DNA of 12,261 nucleotides from JBDIAR01 sp039812545 (GCA_039812545.1 JBDIAR010000107.1:1-12261), one strand, 5' to 3'. Positions 1 through 7,538 are shown, counted from the stretch's first letter. Translations and numbers: made by a program. Notes: generated from the sequence alone by a model not told the origin.

Positions 1-1026
1 CCCGCTCCGGCACCCACTCCCGCCGCGCCCGCTCCGGCGGACCCGCAGCCGTCCGCCTCCGCCGAATCGGTCGGCTACGTCACGCCACTGGTCCGCAAGC
101 TCGCCGCCCAGCACGAGGTCGACCTGGCCAAGGTCACGGGCACCGGCGTCGGCGGACGGATCCGCAAGCAGGACGTCCTGGCCGCCGCCGAAGCCGCCAA
201 GGCACCGGCCCCCGCAGCGGCCGCCCCCGCCCCGGCCCCGGCTCCGACGGCTGCCGCACCGGCGGGTGCCGCCCCGGCCAAGGCCCTGGCCCCGTTGCCG
301 ACCTCGCCCAAGCGCGGCACCACCGAGAAGATGAGCCGACTGCGCAAGATCATCGCCGAGCGCATGGTCGAGTCGCTGCGGGTCTCCGCCCAGCTGACCG
401 CCGCCATCGAGGTCGACATGACCCGGATCGCGGCACTGCGAGCCCGCACGAAGGACGAGTTCTTCGCCCGCGAAGGCGTCAAGCTGACCTTCCTGCCGTT
501 CATCGCGGTCGCCGCGGTCGAGGCCCTCAAGGCATACCCGGAGGTCAACGCCTCGGTCGACGGCGACTCGATCGTCTACCACGCGGCTGAACACCTCGGC
601 ATCGCCGTCGACACCGACCGCGGCCTGCTCGTCCCGGTGATCCGCGATGCCGGCGACCTCAACATCGCCGGGATCTCCAAGAAGATCGCCGACCTGGCCT
701 CCCGGACCCGCACCAACAAGGTCACCCCCGACGAACTCGGTGGCGGCACCTTCACCATCACCAATATCGGCAGCAACGGATCGGTCCTGGACACCCCGAT
801 CATCAACCAGCCGCAGGTCGCCATCCTCGGTACCGGCGCGATCGTCAAGCGGCCGGCCGTGGTCACCGACACCGACGGCAACGACGCGATCGCGATCCGC
901 TCGATGATGTACCTCGTCCTGACGTACGACCACCGGATCGTCGACGGCGGCCTGGCCGGCCGGTTCCTCTCCGCCGTCAAGGCCCGCCTCGAGGACGGCA
1001 ACTTCGAGGGGGCGCTCGGCTCGTGA
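1..1026 (+). CDS. sucB: 2-oxoacid dehydrogenase E2 subunit (dihydrolipoamide acyltransferase), 3' part
   Basis: The reading frame is open from base 1, so the start and the N-terminal lipoyl domain(s) lie outside the window. What remains is an Ala/Pro-rich linker (bases 1-63), a peripheral-subunit-binding domain (about 73-195, with TPLVRKLAAQ and GTGVGGRIRKQDV) that docks E1/E3, a second Ala/Pro linker (about 200-300), and the trimer-forming catalytic domain. The catalytic signature DHRIVDGG is intact, with His at 931-933 and Asp at 943-945. The enzyme moves an acyl group from lipoyl-lysine to CoA in a cytoplasmic pyruvate or 2-oxoglutarate dehydrogenase complex. In mycobacteria the syntenic gene (Rv2215, dlaT, formerly sucB) serves as the E2 of pyruvate dehydrogenase, so substrate cannot be fixed from sequence alone. 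The stop TGA (1024-1026) overlaps the GTG of the next gene by 4 bases, implying translational coupling. The family is certain; the choice of symbol is less so. Confidence 0.95.
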   Translation, partial: PAPAPTPAAPAPADPQPSASAESVGYVTPLVRKLAAQHEVDLAKVTGTGVGGRIRKQDVLAAAEAAKAPAPAAAAPAPAPAPTAAAPAGAAPAKALAPLPTSPKRGTTEKMSRLRKIIAERMVESLRVSAQLTAAIEVDMTRIAALRARTKDEFFAREGVKLTFLPFIAVAAVEALKAYPEVNASVDGDSIVYHAAEHLGIAVDTDRGLLVPVIRDAGDLNIAGISKKIADLASRTRTNKVTPDELGGGTFTITNIGSNGSVLDTPIINQPQVAILGTGAIVKRPAVVTDTDGNDAIAIRSMMYLVLTYDHRIVDGGLAGRFLSAVKARLEDGNFEGALGS

Positions 1027-1940
1027 CCGAACCACGACCGGCCCGGATCGCGGTGACCGGGGCATCGGGCCTGATCGGCTCTGCCCTGGTCGCCCACCTG
1101 GCCGGTCGCGGCGACCACGTCCTGCGCCTGGTCCGCCGACCGCCGGCCGCCCCCGACGAGGTCACCTGGGACCCGGCCGCCGGCACGCTGGACCGGGACG
1201 CCCTCACCGCCGGCGGCCCGCTCGACGCCGTCGTCCACCTGGCCGGCGCCGGTGTCGGCGATCATCGGTGGACACCGGCATACAAGCGGCAGATCTTGGA
1301 TTCACGGGTGCAGGGAACCCGCACCGTCGTGGCTGCTCTGTCCGAACTCGGTATGCCGGTGCGCCTGGTCAGCGCCAGCGCCGTCGGCTTCTACGGCGAT
1401 CGGGGCGATCGGCTGCTCACCGAGGAGGCGACGCCCGGGACGGGGTTCCTCGCCGATGTCGTCGCGGCCTGGGAAGCCGAGGCGCTCGCCGCCCCGGCAC
1501 CCATCGCGGTCGCCTGTGCGCGCACCGGCCTGGTAGTCGCACCGCGTGGCGGCGCGTTCGCGCCCATGTTGCGGCTGACCCGCCTCGGGCTGGGCGGCCC
1601 ACTCGGATCGGGCCGCCAATACTGGCCGTGGATCAGCCTCGTGGACGAAGTCCGTGCCCTGACCTTCCTGCTCGACCATCCCGAGATCGCCGGCCCGGTC
1701 AACCTGACCGGCCCCGGCCCGGTCCGACAGCGCGACCTCGCCACCGCACTCGGGGCTGTGCTGCATCGGCCGGCTCTGCTGCCGGCCCCCCGGTTCGCGC
1801 TGCGGCTCGTCCTCGGCGAGTTCGCCGGCGACGTGCTCGCCAGCCAGCGCGCCGTGCCGGACCGGTTGCTCGCGGCCGGTTTCCGCCACGAGCATCACGA
1901 CGTCGAGGCGGCGATGCGCTACCTCGCGGGACGTGGTTGA
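1023..1940 (+). CDS. TIGR01777-family NAD(P)-dependent epimerase (YfcH/SDR39U1 type)
   Basis: This 305-residue protein is an atypical short-chain dehydrogenase/reductase of the TIGR01777 family. It has the N-terminal Rossmann motif TGASGLIG (residues 12-19), HLAGAG (72-77), SASAVGFYGD (117-126), where the Tyr belongs to the active site in this superfamily, and the family-typical WISLVDEV (203-210). It ends in a C-terminal DUF1731-like region (about 252-298, with LASQRAVPDRLLAAGF). The in-vivo substrate of the family is unknown. The GTG start is chosen because it forms a GTGA overlap with the E2 stop and places the Rossmann glycines close to the N terminus. An SDR of this type lies in the same place between the E2 gene and lipB in mycobacteria (Rv2216), which supports orthology. 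Here two minus-strand genes separate it from lipB. Its stop is 6 bp from the stop of the converging kinase-like gene. Confidence 0.92.
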   Translation: MTEPRPARIAVTGASGLIGSALVAHLAGRGDHVLRLVRRPPAAPDEVTWDPAAGTLDRDALTAGGPLDAVVHLAGAGVGDHRWTPAYKRQILDSRVQGTRTVVAALSELGMPVRLVSASAVGFYGDRGDRLLTEEATPGTGFLADVVAAWEAEALAAPAPIAVACARTGLVVAPRGGAFAPMLRLTRLGLGGPLGSGRQYWPWISLVDEVRALTFLLDHPEIAGPVNLTGPGPVRQRDLATALGAVLHRPALLPAPRFALRLVLGEFAGDVLASQRAVPDRLLAAGFRHEHHDVEAAMRYLAGRG

Positions 1941-1946
1941 CCTGGG

Positions 1947-3539
1947 TCAGTCAGCCGGGCGACCGACGGTTTCCAGCCGCCAGTTGCCGGTGCTCGTCCG
2001 GACCAGCCCGTATGCCAGTGACGTGCCCGCCCGCCCGGGATGGCTCTGGGTCGTGTCGCGTCCGGCGGCGTCCGTGGTGACCACCCGATAGGCGCTGGTG
2101 TCCACGACGGCCCGGATCACCGCGTGCGTGCTGTCCTGGGAGGCCCAGGCGGCCGATCGCACCAGGAAACCGAGTCCCTGATAGCGCTGTGCCGCCTTCG
2201 TCATCGACACGATGGTGGCCGAGTCACCGGCATACAGCGGCGAACCCGGCGCGACCACGTGCCCGAGCGCGGTGACGTCGCGGGCGGTCAACGCCTCGGC
2301 ACGTCCGGCGGCGAGCTGGGTCAGGACGACGACCGCGTCGTCGCCGGCCGGCTGCTGCGTCGTCCCCGGGGAGGAGGTGGCCGGCGGGTCGGACGTGGCC
2401 GGCGCCGTGGACGTCGCCTGCTTCGTGGCGACCGCCGGCGAGGATGACGCGGTCGGGTTCGTCGGTGGCCGATTCCCGCCCAGGCCCAAGGCGTTGGCGA
2501 TCAGGTTGCCGGCCACAATCCCGACGGCCAGCAGCACCGCGACGAGCGGCACCAGTACGACGGCTCGCGGCACGGCGCGTCGTTCGGGCGTGTGCGACCG
2601 TGAGCCGCCCTTGGACTGTTCTTCGCGCAGCCGCCGGGTCAGCAGCAGCGCGTCGTCGCCGGCGACGACATCCACCCGTTCGGCCGGGGTGGTCCGTTCG
2701 AGGTCCCGAGCCAGTGCCGCCGCCGACGGTCGAGCAGCGGGGTCGGGATCGAGGCAACTGGCCACGACGTCGGCCAGCTCGGGTCCGACGTGTGCGGTCG
2801 TGGTCGCCGCGGTCAGGCGCAGCGGGGTGCGCGGCGGCGGCTGACCCGAACGGGCGAACCAGATGAGCCCACCGACCGCATACACGTCGGCGGCGGCACT
2901 GACCGGGCCACCGGCGAGGACCTCCGGCGCGGTGAACCCACTGGTCGGCGGACGCGGGCCCGCGTCCCGGTCCACGAACCGGGCGCTGGTGAAGTCCGAC
3001 AACATCGGCTTGCCGTCTCGGGCGAACTGGACGCTCTCGGCGGTCAGGGCGCCGTGCGCCAGGCCGGCGGCGTGCATCCGGGCCAGTACCCCGACGATCG
3101 GGCCGAGGGCACTGACCACCTCGCCGGGACTGAGCGCCGACTTGGCCGCGACGACGCCTTCGAGGGAACCACCGCCGGCCAGGTCGAGCACCTGCGCGAT
3201 GGCGCGCCGGCCCTGGAACTCGATGGGGATCGCGTCGTAGAGCTTGAGGACGTGGTCGCTGCCCAGCTGGTCCAACACGAGCCGCTCGCGCGACACGGCC
3301 ACCGCCGCCTCGTCGGCCCCGTCACGCGCACCGTCTGGCGCACCGTCACGCGCCCCGCCGCCCGGACCGGCGGGACGCCCGGTCGTCCAGGTGATCCGGA
3401 CCGCCCGTGGTTCGCCGCCGGCCAGGGTGCGGGCCCGCCAGACTTGCGAGACCGAGTCCGAGGCGATCAGCCGCATGACGAATAGCCCGGGAACGTCCGG
3501 GACCGGCGACGAAGCACTCATCGTCCTATCGTCGCTCAC
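1947..3539 (-). CDS. Membrane-anchored Ser/Thr kinase-like protein (probable pseudokinase) with extracytoplasmic domain
   Basis: The 530-residue product has a bacterial Pknase-like cytoplasmic domain (about 19-285), one transmembrane helix (about 326-348), a Pro/Thr/Ser-rich linker (357-400) and a roughly 130-residue extracytoplasmic domain with an NTF2-like look. Kinase landmarks are recognisable but altered. The glycine loop is gone. The ATP-binding Lys strand reads AVRI with Arg48. The HRD loop reads HGALTAESV (162-170), lacking the catalytic Asp. DFG reads DFT (182-184). APE (204-206), the DVYAVG helix (218-223) and the subdomain XI Arg (R270) are kept, so the fold is probably intact. A low-complexity insert of RDGA/PDGA type (about 55-77) lies between the Lys strand and helix C. 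Phosphotransfer is unlikely; a scaffold or sensor role is an inference. GTG 3539 is preceded by a GGGGGTGG purine stretch; ATG 3521 is the alternative. The oxidoreductase stop lies 42 bp upstream. Confidence 0.85.
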   Translation of the reverse strand: MSDDRTMSASSPVPDVPGLFVMRLIASDSVSQVWRARTLAGGEPRAVRITWTTGRPAGPGGGARDGAPDGARDGADEAAVAVSRERLVLDQLGSDHVLKLYDAIPIEFQGRRAIAQVLDLAGGGSLEGVVAAKSALSPGEVVSALGPIVGVLARMHAAGLAHGALTAESVQFARDGKPMLSDFTSARFVDRDAGPRPPTSGFTAPEVLAGGPVSAAADVYAVGGLIWFARSGQPPPRTPLRLTAATTTAHVGPELADVVASCLDPDPAARPSAAALARDLERTTPAERVDVVAGDDALLLTRRLREEQSKGGSRSHTPERRAVPRAVVLVPLVAVLLAVGIVAGNLIANALGLGGNRPPTNPTASSSPAVATKQATSTAPATSDPPATSSPGTTQQPAGDDAVVVLTQLAAGRAEALTARDVTALGHVVAPGSPLYAGDSATIVSMTKAAQRYQGLGFLVRSAAWASQDSTHAVIRAVVDTSAYRVVTTDAAGRDTTQSHPGRAGTSLAYGLVRTSTGNWRLETVGRPAD

Positions 3540-3560
3540 CCGCCGCCACCCCCTTGGAAG

Positions 3561-3569
3561 TTATCCACA
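3561..3569 (+). promoter_or_regulatory. Solitary perfect DnaA box
   Basis: TTATCCACA is an exact match to the consensus DnaA-binding 9-mer. It lies in the 42-bp gap between the oxidoreductase stop (3582) and the kinase-like gene start (3539). With about 70% G+C a chance match is improbable (roughly 0.01 expected in the window by hand estimate). I saw no second box nearby, so this is not an origin. A regulatory or titration site upstream of the kinase-like gene is possible. Confidence 0.5.
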
Positions 3570-3581
3570 GCCCGCGCGCCC

Positions 3582-4640
3582 TCAGCCGCGCGAGGCCCCG
3601 GGCGTGCGCACCTCTACCACCGCGTGGTCCTGCGCACCGGCCCGGGCGGCGTCGATGACGGCCAGCACGTGCACGGCGTCGCGCGGATCGACCGGCATGG
3701 CGGCCTGGACGTCGTCCGCCGACAGCGCCGCCGCCACCTGCCGGTAGAACGTCGCGGGGTCGGTGTCCGGCCCGCTCGCCGCCGGGACGGCGCTCCGCCG
3801 TTCCCCCGCGACCAGCCAGCCGTGGCCACCGGCCGCCCGGTTGTCGAACTCGGCGAACGCACTGGGCTCGTCGCCCGCCCCGGCCAACAGATACGTGCCC
3901 GCCGACCCGTGCAACCGGACCCGGGGCCCCGGCGCCCCCTCGATCGAACACGCCGTGACGTGACTGATCATCCCCGAGGTATGCCGGCACGTGAGGAACG
4001 CGTCGTCTTCGGCGACCGTTGTGCGCGAGTCGAGTTCGGCATACACCCGCTCGATCGGACCGAAGAGTACGACGGCCTGGTCGAGCAGATGGGTGAACAG
4101 ATCGAGCAGGATCCCGCCGCCGTGCTCAGCGTCGTTGCGCTCCCGCCACCGGTCCTTGGGAACCGGCCGCCAACGCTCCCACCGCAATTCGAGCCGCCAC
4201 GGTATGCCGACGAGGTCCTCCCCGAGGACCCGCCGCAGCGTGGCGAACTCCGGGTCGTAACGCCGGTTCTGAAAGACGGTTAGCGCGCTCCCCGTCCGGG
4301 TCGCGGTGTCCACGACCTCCAGGGCCTGGGTCGCCGTGACCGCGAGCGGCTTGTCGCTGACCACCCGTATGCCGGCCTCCAGTGCCGCCATCGCATGGTC
4401 GGCGTGCAGTTGGCTCGGGGTGGCCACGACGATCAAGTCGAGGTCGGGCACGGCCAACAGTTCCTCGACGTCGCGCGCGACGTGCACGCCGGGCACGCTC
4501 TGGCGAGCCAGATCCCCCCGGCCCGGGTCGGAGGTGGACACCGCCACCACCTGCAGACCGGCCGCGGTCACGAGGGGGACGTGAAACCCCTGCGCCGACG
4601 AACCGAACCCCGCGATCGCCACTCTCACCGGCGTCGTCAT
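3582..4640 (-). CDS. Gfo/Idh/MocA-family NAD(P)-dependent oxidoreductase
   Basis: This 352-residue protein is close to the usual family length. The N-terminal Rossmann half begins VRVAIAGFGSSA (residues 5-16), where the common GxGxxG motif is relaxed to GFGSSA. The conserved EKP motif appears as DKP (96-98) with its catalytic Lys97. The C-terminal alpha/beta half carries FQNRRYDPEF (123-132) and GGGILLDLFTHLLDQ (174-188), with the His184 and Asp187 typical of sugar and inositol dehydrogenases in the family. The motifs predict oxidation or reduction of a hydroxyl on a sugar-like substrate, which the sequence does not identify. ATG 4640 is supported by a GGGAGGG Shine-Dalgarno (4648-4654) 7 nt upstream. 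The gene diverges from lipB across 80 bp and is followed 42 bp later by the kinase-like gene on the same strand. No equivalent sits here in the mycobacterial locus. Two ATA isoleucine codons occur, both inside the GGCATAC word. Confidence 0.9.
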   Translation of the reverse strand: MTTPVRVAIAGFGSSAQGFHVPLVTAAGLQVVAVSTSDPGRGDLARQSVPGVHVARDVEELLAVPDLDLIVVATPSQLHADHAMAALEAGIRVVSDKPLAVTATQALEVVDTATRTGSALTVFQNRRYDPEFATLRRVLGEDLVGIPWRLELRWERWRPVPKDRWRERNDAEHGGGILLDLFTHLLDQAVVLFGPIERVYAELDSRTTVAEDDAFLTCRHTSGMISHVTACSIEGAPGPRVRLHGSAGTYLLAGAGDEPSAFAEFDNRAAGGHGWLVAGERRSAVPAASGPDTDPATFYRQVAAALSADDVQAAMPVDPRDAVHVLAVIDAARAGAQDHAVVEVRTPGASRG

Positions 4641-4685
4641 GACATTGCCCTCCCGGGACGGGGTCGGGATCGGTACGGCCGCCGG

Positions 4686-4713
4686 TTGGACGGCCTGGGC
4701 GTCAGGCTACTGT
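4686..4713 (+). promoter_or_regulatory. lipB promoter, apparently leaderless
   Basis: A -35 hexamer TTGGAC (4686-4691) and a -10 hexamer TACTGT (4708-4713) are separated by 16 bp. Only 7 nt (4714-4720) lie between the -10 and ATG 4721, which places the expected transcription start on the A of that ATG. No Shine-Dalgarno precedes this ATG. All of this fits a leaderless transcript, which is common in actinobacteria. Confidence 0.6.
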
Positions 4714-4720
4714 GTCGATC

Positions 4721-5359
4721 ATGCGCATCGTCCACCTCGGTTTCGACCCGGACTTCGTCGACTACCGGCAGGCGTGGCAGGTCCAACGCGAGACCCACGA
4801 GCAGGTCGTGGCCGGCACGTTGGAGGACACCGTTCTGCTCCTGGAACATCAGCCGGTCTACACCGCGGGCAAGCGCACGGCCCCGCACGAGCGGCCCTGG
4901 GACGGCACCCCGGTCATCGACGTGGACCGCGGCGGAAAGATCACCTGGCACGGCCCCGGTCAGATCACCGGCTACCCGATCGTCCACCTGCCCGACCCGA
5001 TCGACGTCGTGGCCCACGTCCGACGGCTCGAGGACATGATGATCGCCGTCTGTGCGGAGTTCGGGGTGGCCGCCGGCCGCCGGGAGGGCCAGTCCGGCAC
5101 GTGGATCCTCGCGGACGGTCCGACCGATCCGCGCGGCGATCGCAAGGTCGGCGCCATCGGCATCCGGGTGGCCCGCGGGGTGACGATGCACGGTTTTGCG
5201 CTCAACTGCGACAACGACCTCGGCTGGGCGGATCGGATCATCCCCTGCGGCATACCGGATGCCGGCGTCACCTCCTTGTCGCGCGAGTGCGGACGCCCCG
5301 TGCCGGTATGCGAGGTACTGCCCGTCGTCGAACGCGAAGTCCTGCGGGTCCTGACCTGA
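4721..5359 (+). CDS. lipB: Octanoyl-[acyl-carrier-protein]:protein N-octanoyltransferase (LipB)
   Basis: LipB transfers the octanoyl chain from acyl carrier protein to the lysine of lipoyl domains in the cytoplasm, the first step of lipoate assembly. The 212-residue product has the family signature GGKITWHGPGQITGYP (about 72-87). The catalytic pair is Lys142 (RKVGAIGI) and Cys176 (IIPCGI). These are the same residue numbers as the Lys142/Cys176 dyad known in M. tuberculosis LipB, which favours ATG 4721 over GTG 4712. The promoter also points to 4721, because GTG 4712 would lie inside the -10 hexamer. A 7-bp hairpin begins at the stop codon. LipA, which completes the cofactor, is encoded downstream, but the ABC exporter pair separates the two genes here. 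One ATA codon (GIPDAG) arises from the GGCATAC word. Confidence 0.96.
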   Translation: MRIVHLGFDPDFVDYRQAWQVQRETHEQVVAGTLEDTVLLLEHQPVYTAGKRTAPHERPWDGTPVIDVDRGGKITWHGPGQITGYPIVHLPDPIDVVAHVRRLEDMMIAVCAEFGVAAGRREGQSGTWILADGPTDPRGDRKVGAIGIRVARGVTMHGFALNCDNDLGWADRIIPCGIPDAGVTSLSRECGRPVPVCEVLPVVEREVLRVLT

Positions 5360-5375
5360 CGCGCGACACGCGTCA
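5357..5375 (+). terminator. Hairpin at the lipB stop codon, likely terminator
   Basis: TGACGCG (5357-5363) and CGCGTCA (5369-5375) form a perfect 7-bp stem with a 5-nt CGACA loop. The left arm begins with the lipB TGA itself. No U tract follows, so it would act as the I-shaped type proposed for actinobacteria, or as an mRNA 3'-end stabiliser. Confidence 0.45.
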
Positions 5376-5381
5376 CACGCT

Positions 5382-5409
5382 CTACCCGGTATACCTGCGG
5401 GTTGGGTAG
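5382..5409. repeat. Inverted repeat upstream of the ABC operon
   Basis: CTACCC (5382-5387) and GGGTAG (5404-5409) are complementary arms flanking the 8-bp palindrome GGTATACC (5388-5395). An alternative shorter pairing is ACCCG (5384-5388) with CGGGT (5398-5402). The element lies 60-90 bp before the ABC ATPase start, within the 110-bp gap that must hold that operon's promoter. It could be an operator or part of lipB termination. I saw no convincing -35/-10 pair in the gap. Confidence 0.35.
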
Positions 5410-5469
5410 CGTCGATACGTCGGCCGTCACATCGGCGGTAGGCGAACACCGGAGCGGGGATACGGGGGT

Positions 5470-6495
5470 ATGACGGTGAGCGATGGTCCACAGGCCGGCC
5501 TGACAAGCCCATCCATCTCAACCAGCGCAGCGTCCCCCGGATCCGCGGTCGCCATCGCCACCAGCGGATTACGCAAGACGTACCGGACCCGACGCGGCCT
5601 GCAGGTCGCCGTCGCGGGTCTGGATCTGGCCGTCCCCAGCGGCGGGGTACACGGCTTCCTCGGGCCGAACGGCTCGGGCAAGACGACGACGATCCGGATG
5701 CTGCTCGGGCTGATCCGGGCCGACTCGGGCTCGATGCGGCTGTTCGACACCGAGGTCCCGCGGGCCCTGCCCGAGGTCATCGATCGAGTCGGGGCGATCG
5801 TGGAGTCGCCCAAGTTCTTCCCCAACTTCTCCGGTCGCCAGAATCTCAGGCTGCTGGCCGGCACGGTCGGCGCCCCGAAGGACTCCGTCGAGCGCGTTCT
5901 GGCCGACGTGGGGCTGACCGCCCGCGCGGGAGACGCGTTCCGGGCCTACAGCCTGGGCATGAAACAGCGCTTGGCCATCGCCGCCACGCTGCTGAAGGAC
6001 CCGGATCTGCTCATCTTCGACGAACCCACCAACGGCCTTGACCCGGCAGGGATCCGCGAGGTCCGCGAGACGATGCGCGGGCTCGGGCGGGCCGGCAAGA
6101 CGGTCCTGGTCTCCAGCCACATCCTCGCCGAGGTCGAACAGGTCGCCGACACGGTCTCGATCATCGGCCACGGCCGGCTGTTGGCCTCCGGTCGCGTCGA
6201 CGAACTCATCGCCTCACGAGCCGTGCCGAGCGTTCGGGTCGTTGTCGCCGACGCCCCGCGCGCCGCCGACCTCCTCCAAGCCGCCGGTATGCCGACTCGG
6301 GACGAGGGCGATCACCTGATCGTCTCGGAGGCGACCGATCCGGCGCGGATCACCCAGGTCCTCGCCGAGCACCAGCTCTACGTCCGCGAACTGGTGGCCG
6401 ACCGCGTCGATCTCGAAGACGTCTTCCTCGCTCTGACCGCCGACGAGGGCCTGGCCGCCAGAACGACCCCCTCGACGCCGGGAGGTGCCCGATGA
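5470..6495 (+). CDS. ABC transporter ATP-binding protein (ABC-2 / CcmA-BcrA type)
   Basis: The 341-residue ATPase subunit probably powers an ABC-2 exporter with the permease encoded directly downstream. Walker A is GPNGSGKT (65-72), the signature is the SLGMKQR variant (161-167) seen in drug- and bacitracin-type exporters, Walker B is LLIFDEP (180-186) and the switch His is H217 in SSHIL. A roughly 27-residue Ser/Ala/Gly-rich N-terminal tail precedes the domain and a roughly 100-residue regulatory tail follows it, as is common in this subfamily. The ATG at 5470 is preceded only by a loose purine stretch (GGAGCGGGG, about 5452-5460), and an internal start is possible because the first 27 residues look non-domain. 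The stop overlaps the permease start (ATGA), so the two should be made together. The transported substrate cannot be inferred. The pair is absent between lipB and lipA in mycobacteria. Confidence 0.92.
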   Translation: MTVSDGPQAGLTSPSISTSAASPGSAVAIATSGLRKTYRTRRGLQVAVAGLDLAVPSGGVHGFLGPNGSGKTTTIRMLLGLIRADSGSMRLFDTEVPRALPEVIDRVGAIVESPKFFPNFSGRQNLRLLAGTVGAPKDSVERVLADVGLTARAGDAFRAYSLGMKQRLAIAATLLKDPDLLIFDEPTNGLDPAGIREVRETMRGLGRAGKTVLVSSHILAEVEQVADTVSIIGHGRLLASGRVDELIASRAVPSVRVVVADAPRAADLLQAAGMPTRDEGDHLIVSEATDPARITQVLAEHQLYVRELVADRVDLEDVFLALTADEGLAARTTPSTPGGAR

Positions 6496-7538
6496 ACCTC
6501 GTGCGGGTGGAACTTCGGCGACTGTTGTGGCGGCGCCTGCTCAAAGGCCTGGTCGCGGCCTTCCTGGCGATGACGGCGCTCAGCGCCGTCGCGATGTACA
6601 TCGACTCGCGGCCGCTGTCCGCCGAGCAACAGGCCCAGATCGACGAGAGCTACAACAGCTACCTCCAGCAGTGGAAGGAGAACGAGTTCATCCCCTGCAT
6701 GACGGATCCCGGGGGCAAACTGTCCACCGATCCTCAGCGGGAGGCCCAGTGCCGGCAAAGCCAGATGCCTCGGGCGGCATACGGCGGCAAGCCGATCCGG
6801 CACGTCGACGAGCTCCTGCAAGGCTCCACGCAGGCCTTGGGCCTGCTGCTGTGCCTGTTGACCTTCGTGCTGGGCGCCGGTTTCGTCGCCGCCGAGTTCG
6901 CAACCGGATCGATGGGCACGTTGCTCACCTTCGAGCCGCGTCGGTTGCGCGTGCTCGCCGCAAAGTTCGCGGCCGTGGCCATCGTGGTGCTGCCGTTGGC
7001 GATCCTCGCGGTCGGGCTGATGTGGGGCATCGCCGCCGGGGTCACGGCCCTGAACGGCACCTTCGACCCGACCCCGGCCCCGACTCTCAATGGCTACGAG
7101 CCAGAGGGCTACTCGCCGGGGATCGTCCCCACCGTGGACGACCTGCGCTGGGTCGGGGCCCGGCTGGTGCTGCTGGCCACCGGGGCCGGCCTGGCCGGCT
7201 CCGCCCTGGGCACCATCACGCGCAATACCGCCGCCGCCATCGGGCTGGTCATCGGGTATGCCGCCGTCGTCGAGTCCATTCTCGGATCGCTGTTCGAGCA
7301 GCGCCTGGTGCCGTGGCTGTTCCGGACCAATGTCGAAGCCGCCCTGAACGGCAAGGCGGTCTACTGGACGAACACTTGCAATTCCGGGACGGGGGGCCCG
7401 TACGGCGGGTTCGAGTCGAGTTGCCAGTCCATCGAACACGTCGTCACCCAGGCTCACGGCATCGTCTATCTCCTCGTGGCACTCGTCGCGGTGACCGCCG
7501 TGGCGGCCTACACCTTCCGCCGCCGCGACGTGCCCTGA
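6492..7538 (+). CDS. ABC-2 type transporter permease
   Basis: This 348-residue membrane protein shows six likely transmembrane helices (about 17-36, 113-134, 156-184, 224-242, 246-266, 323-341), the usual ABC-2 permease count. The N terminus (MNLVRVELRRLLWRR) is the short amphipathic, positively charged segment typical of such permeases. Two large loops follow TM1 (about 37-112) and TM5 (about 267-322). Each contains two cysteines (C69/C87 and C296/C311) that could form disulfides if external. GGAGGT (6481-6486) lies 5 nt before ATG 6492, and the start overlaps the ATPase stop by 4 bases. Export of a hydrophobic or antimicrobial compound is a family-level possibility only. The last codons and stop lie in the first copy of a 16-bp tandem duplication. 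Confidence 0.88.
   Translation: MNLVRVELRRLLWRRLLKGLVAAFLAMTALSAVAMYIDSRPLSAEQQAQIDESYNSYLQQWKENEFIPCMTDPGGKLSTDPQREAQCRQSQMPRAAYGGKPIRHVDELLQGSTQALGLLLCLLTFVLGAGFVAAEFATGSMGTLLTFEPRRLRVLAAKFAAVAIVVLPLAILAVGLMWGIAAGVTALNGTFDPTPAPTLNGYEPEGYSPGIVPTVDDLRWVGARLVLLATGAGLAGSALGTITRNTAAAIGLVIGYAAVVESILGSLFEQRLVPWLFRTNVEAALNGKAVYWTNTCNSGTGGPYGGFESSCQSIEHVVTQAHGIVYLLVALVAVTAVAAYTFRRRDVP

Noticed and set aside
3319..3353. Short direct repeats CCGTCACGCGC inside the kinase-like gene, considered as a CRISPR or mobile-element trace
   Set aside because: Only two copies about 24 bp apart, explained by the RDGA-type low-complexity protein insert. No array, transposase or terminal repeats occur in the window.
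3540..3581. Replication origin at the DnaA box
   Set aside because: There is a single box, no AT-rich unwinding element and none of the usual dnaA/dnaN/gyrB neighbours.
4637..5521. 294-codon open frame antisense to lipB
   Set aside because: It is a low-complexity Arg/Asp-rich shadow that overlaps a clear lipB with its full catalytic set and its promoter.
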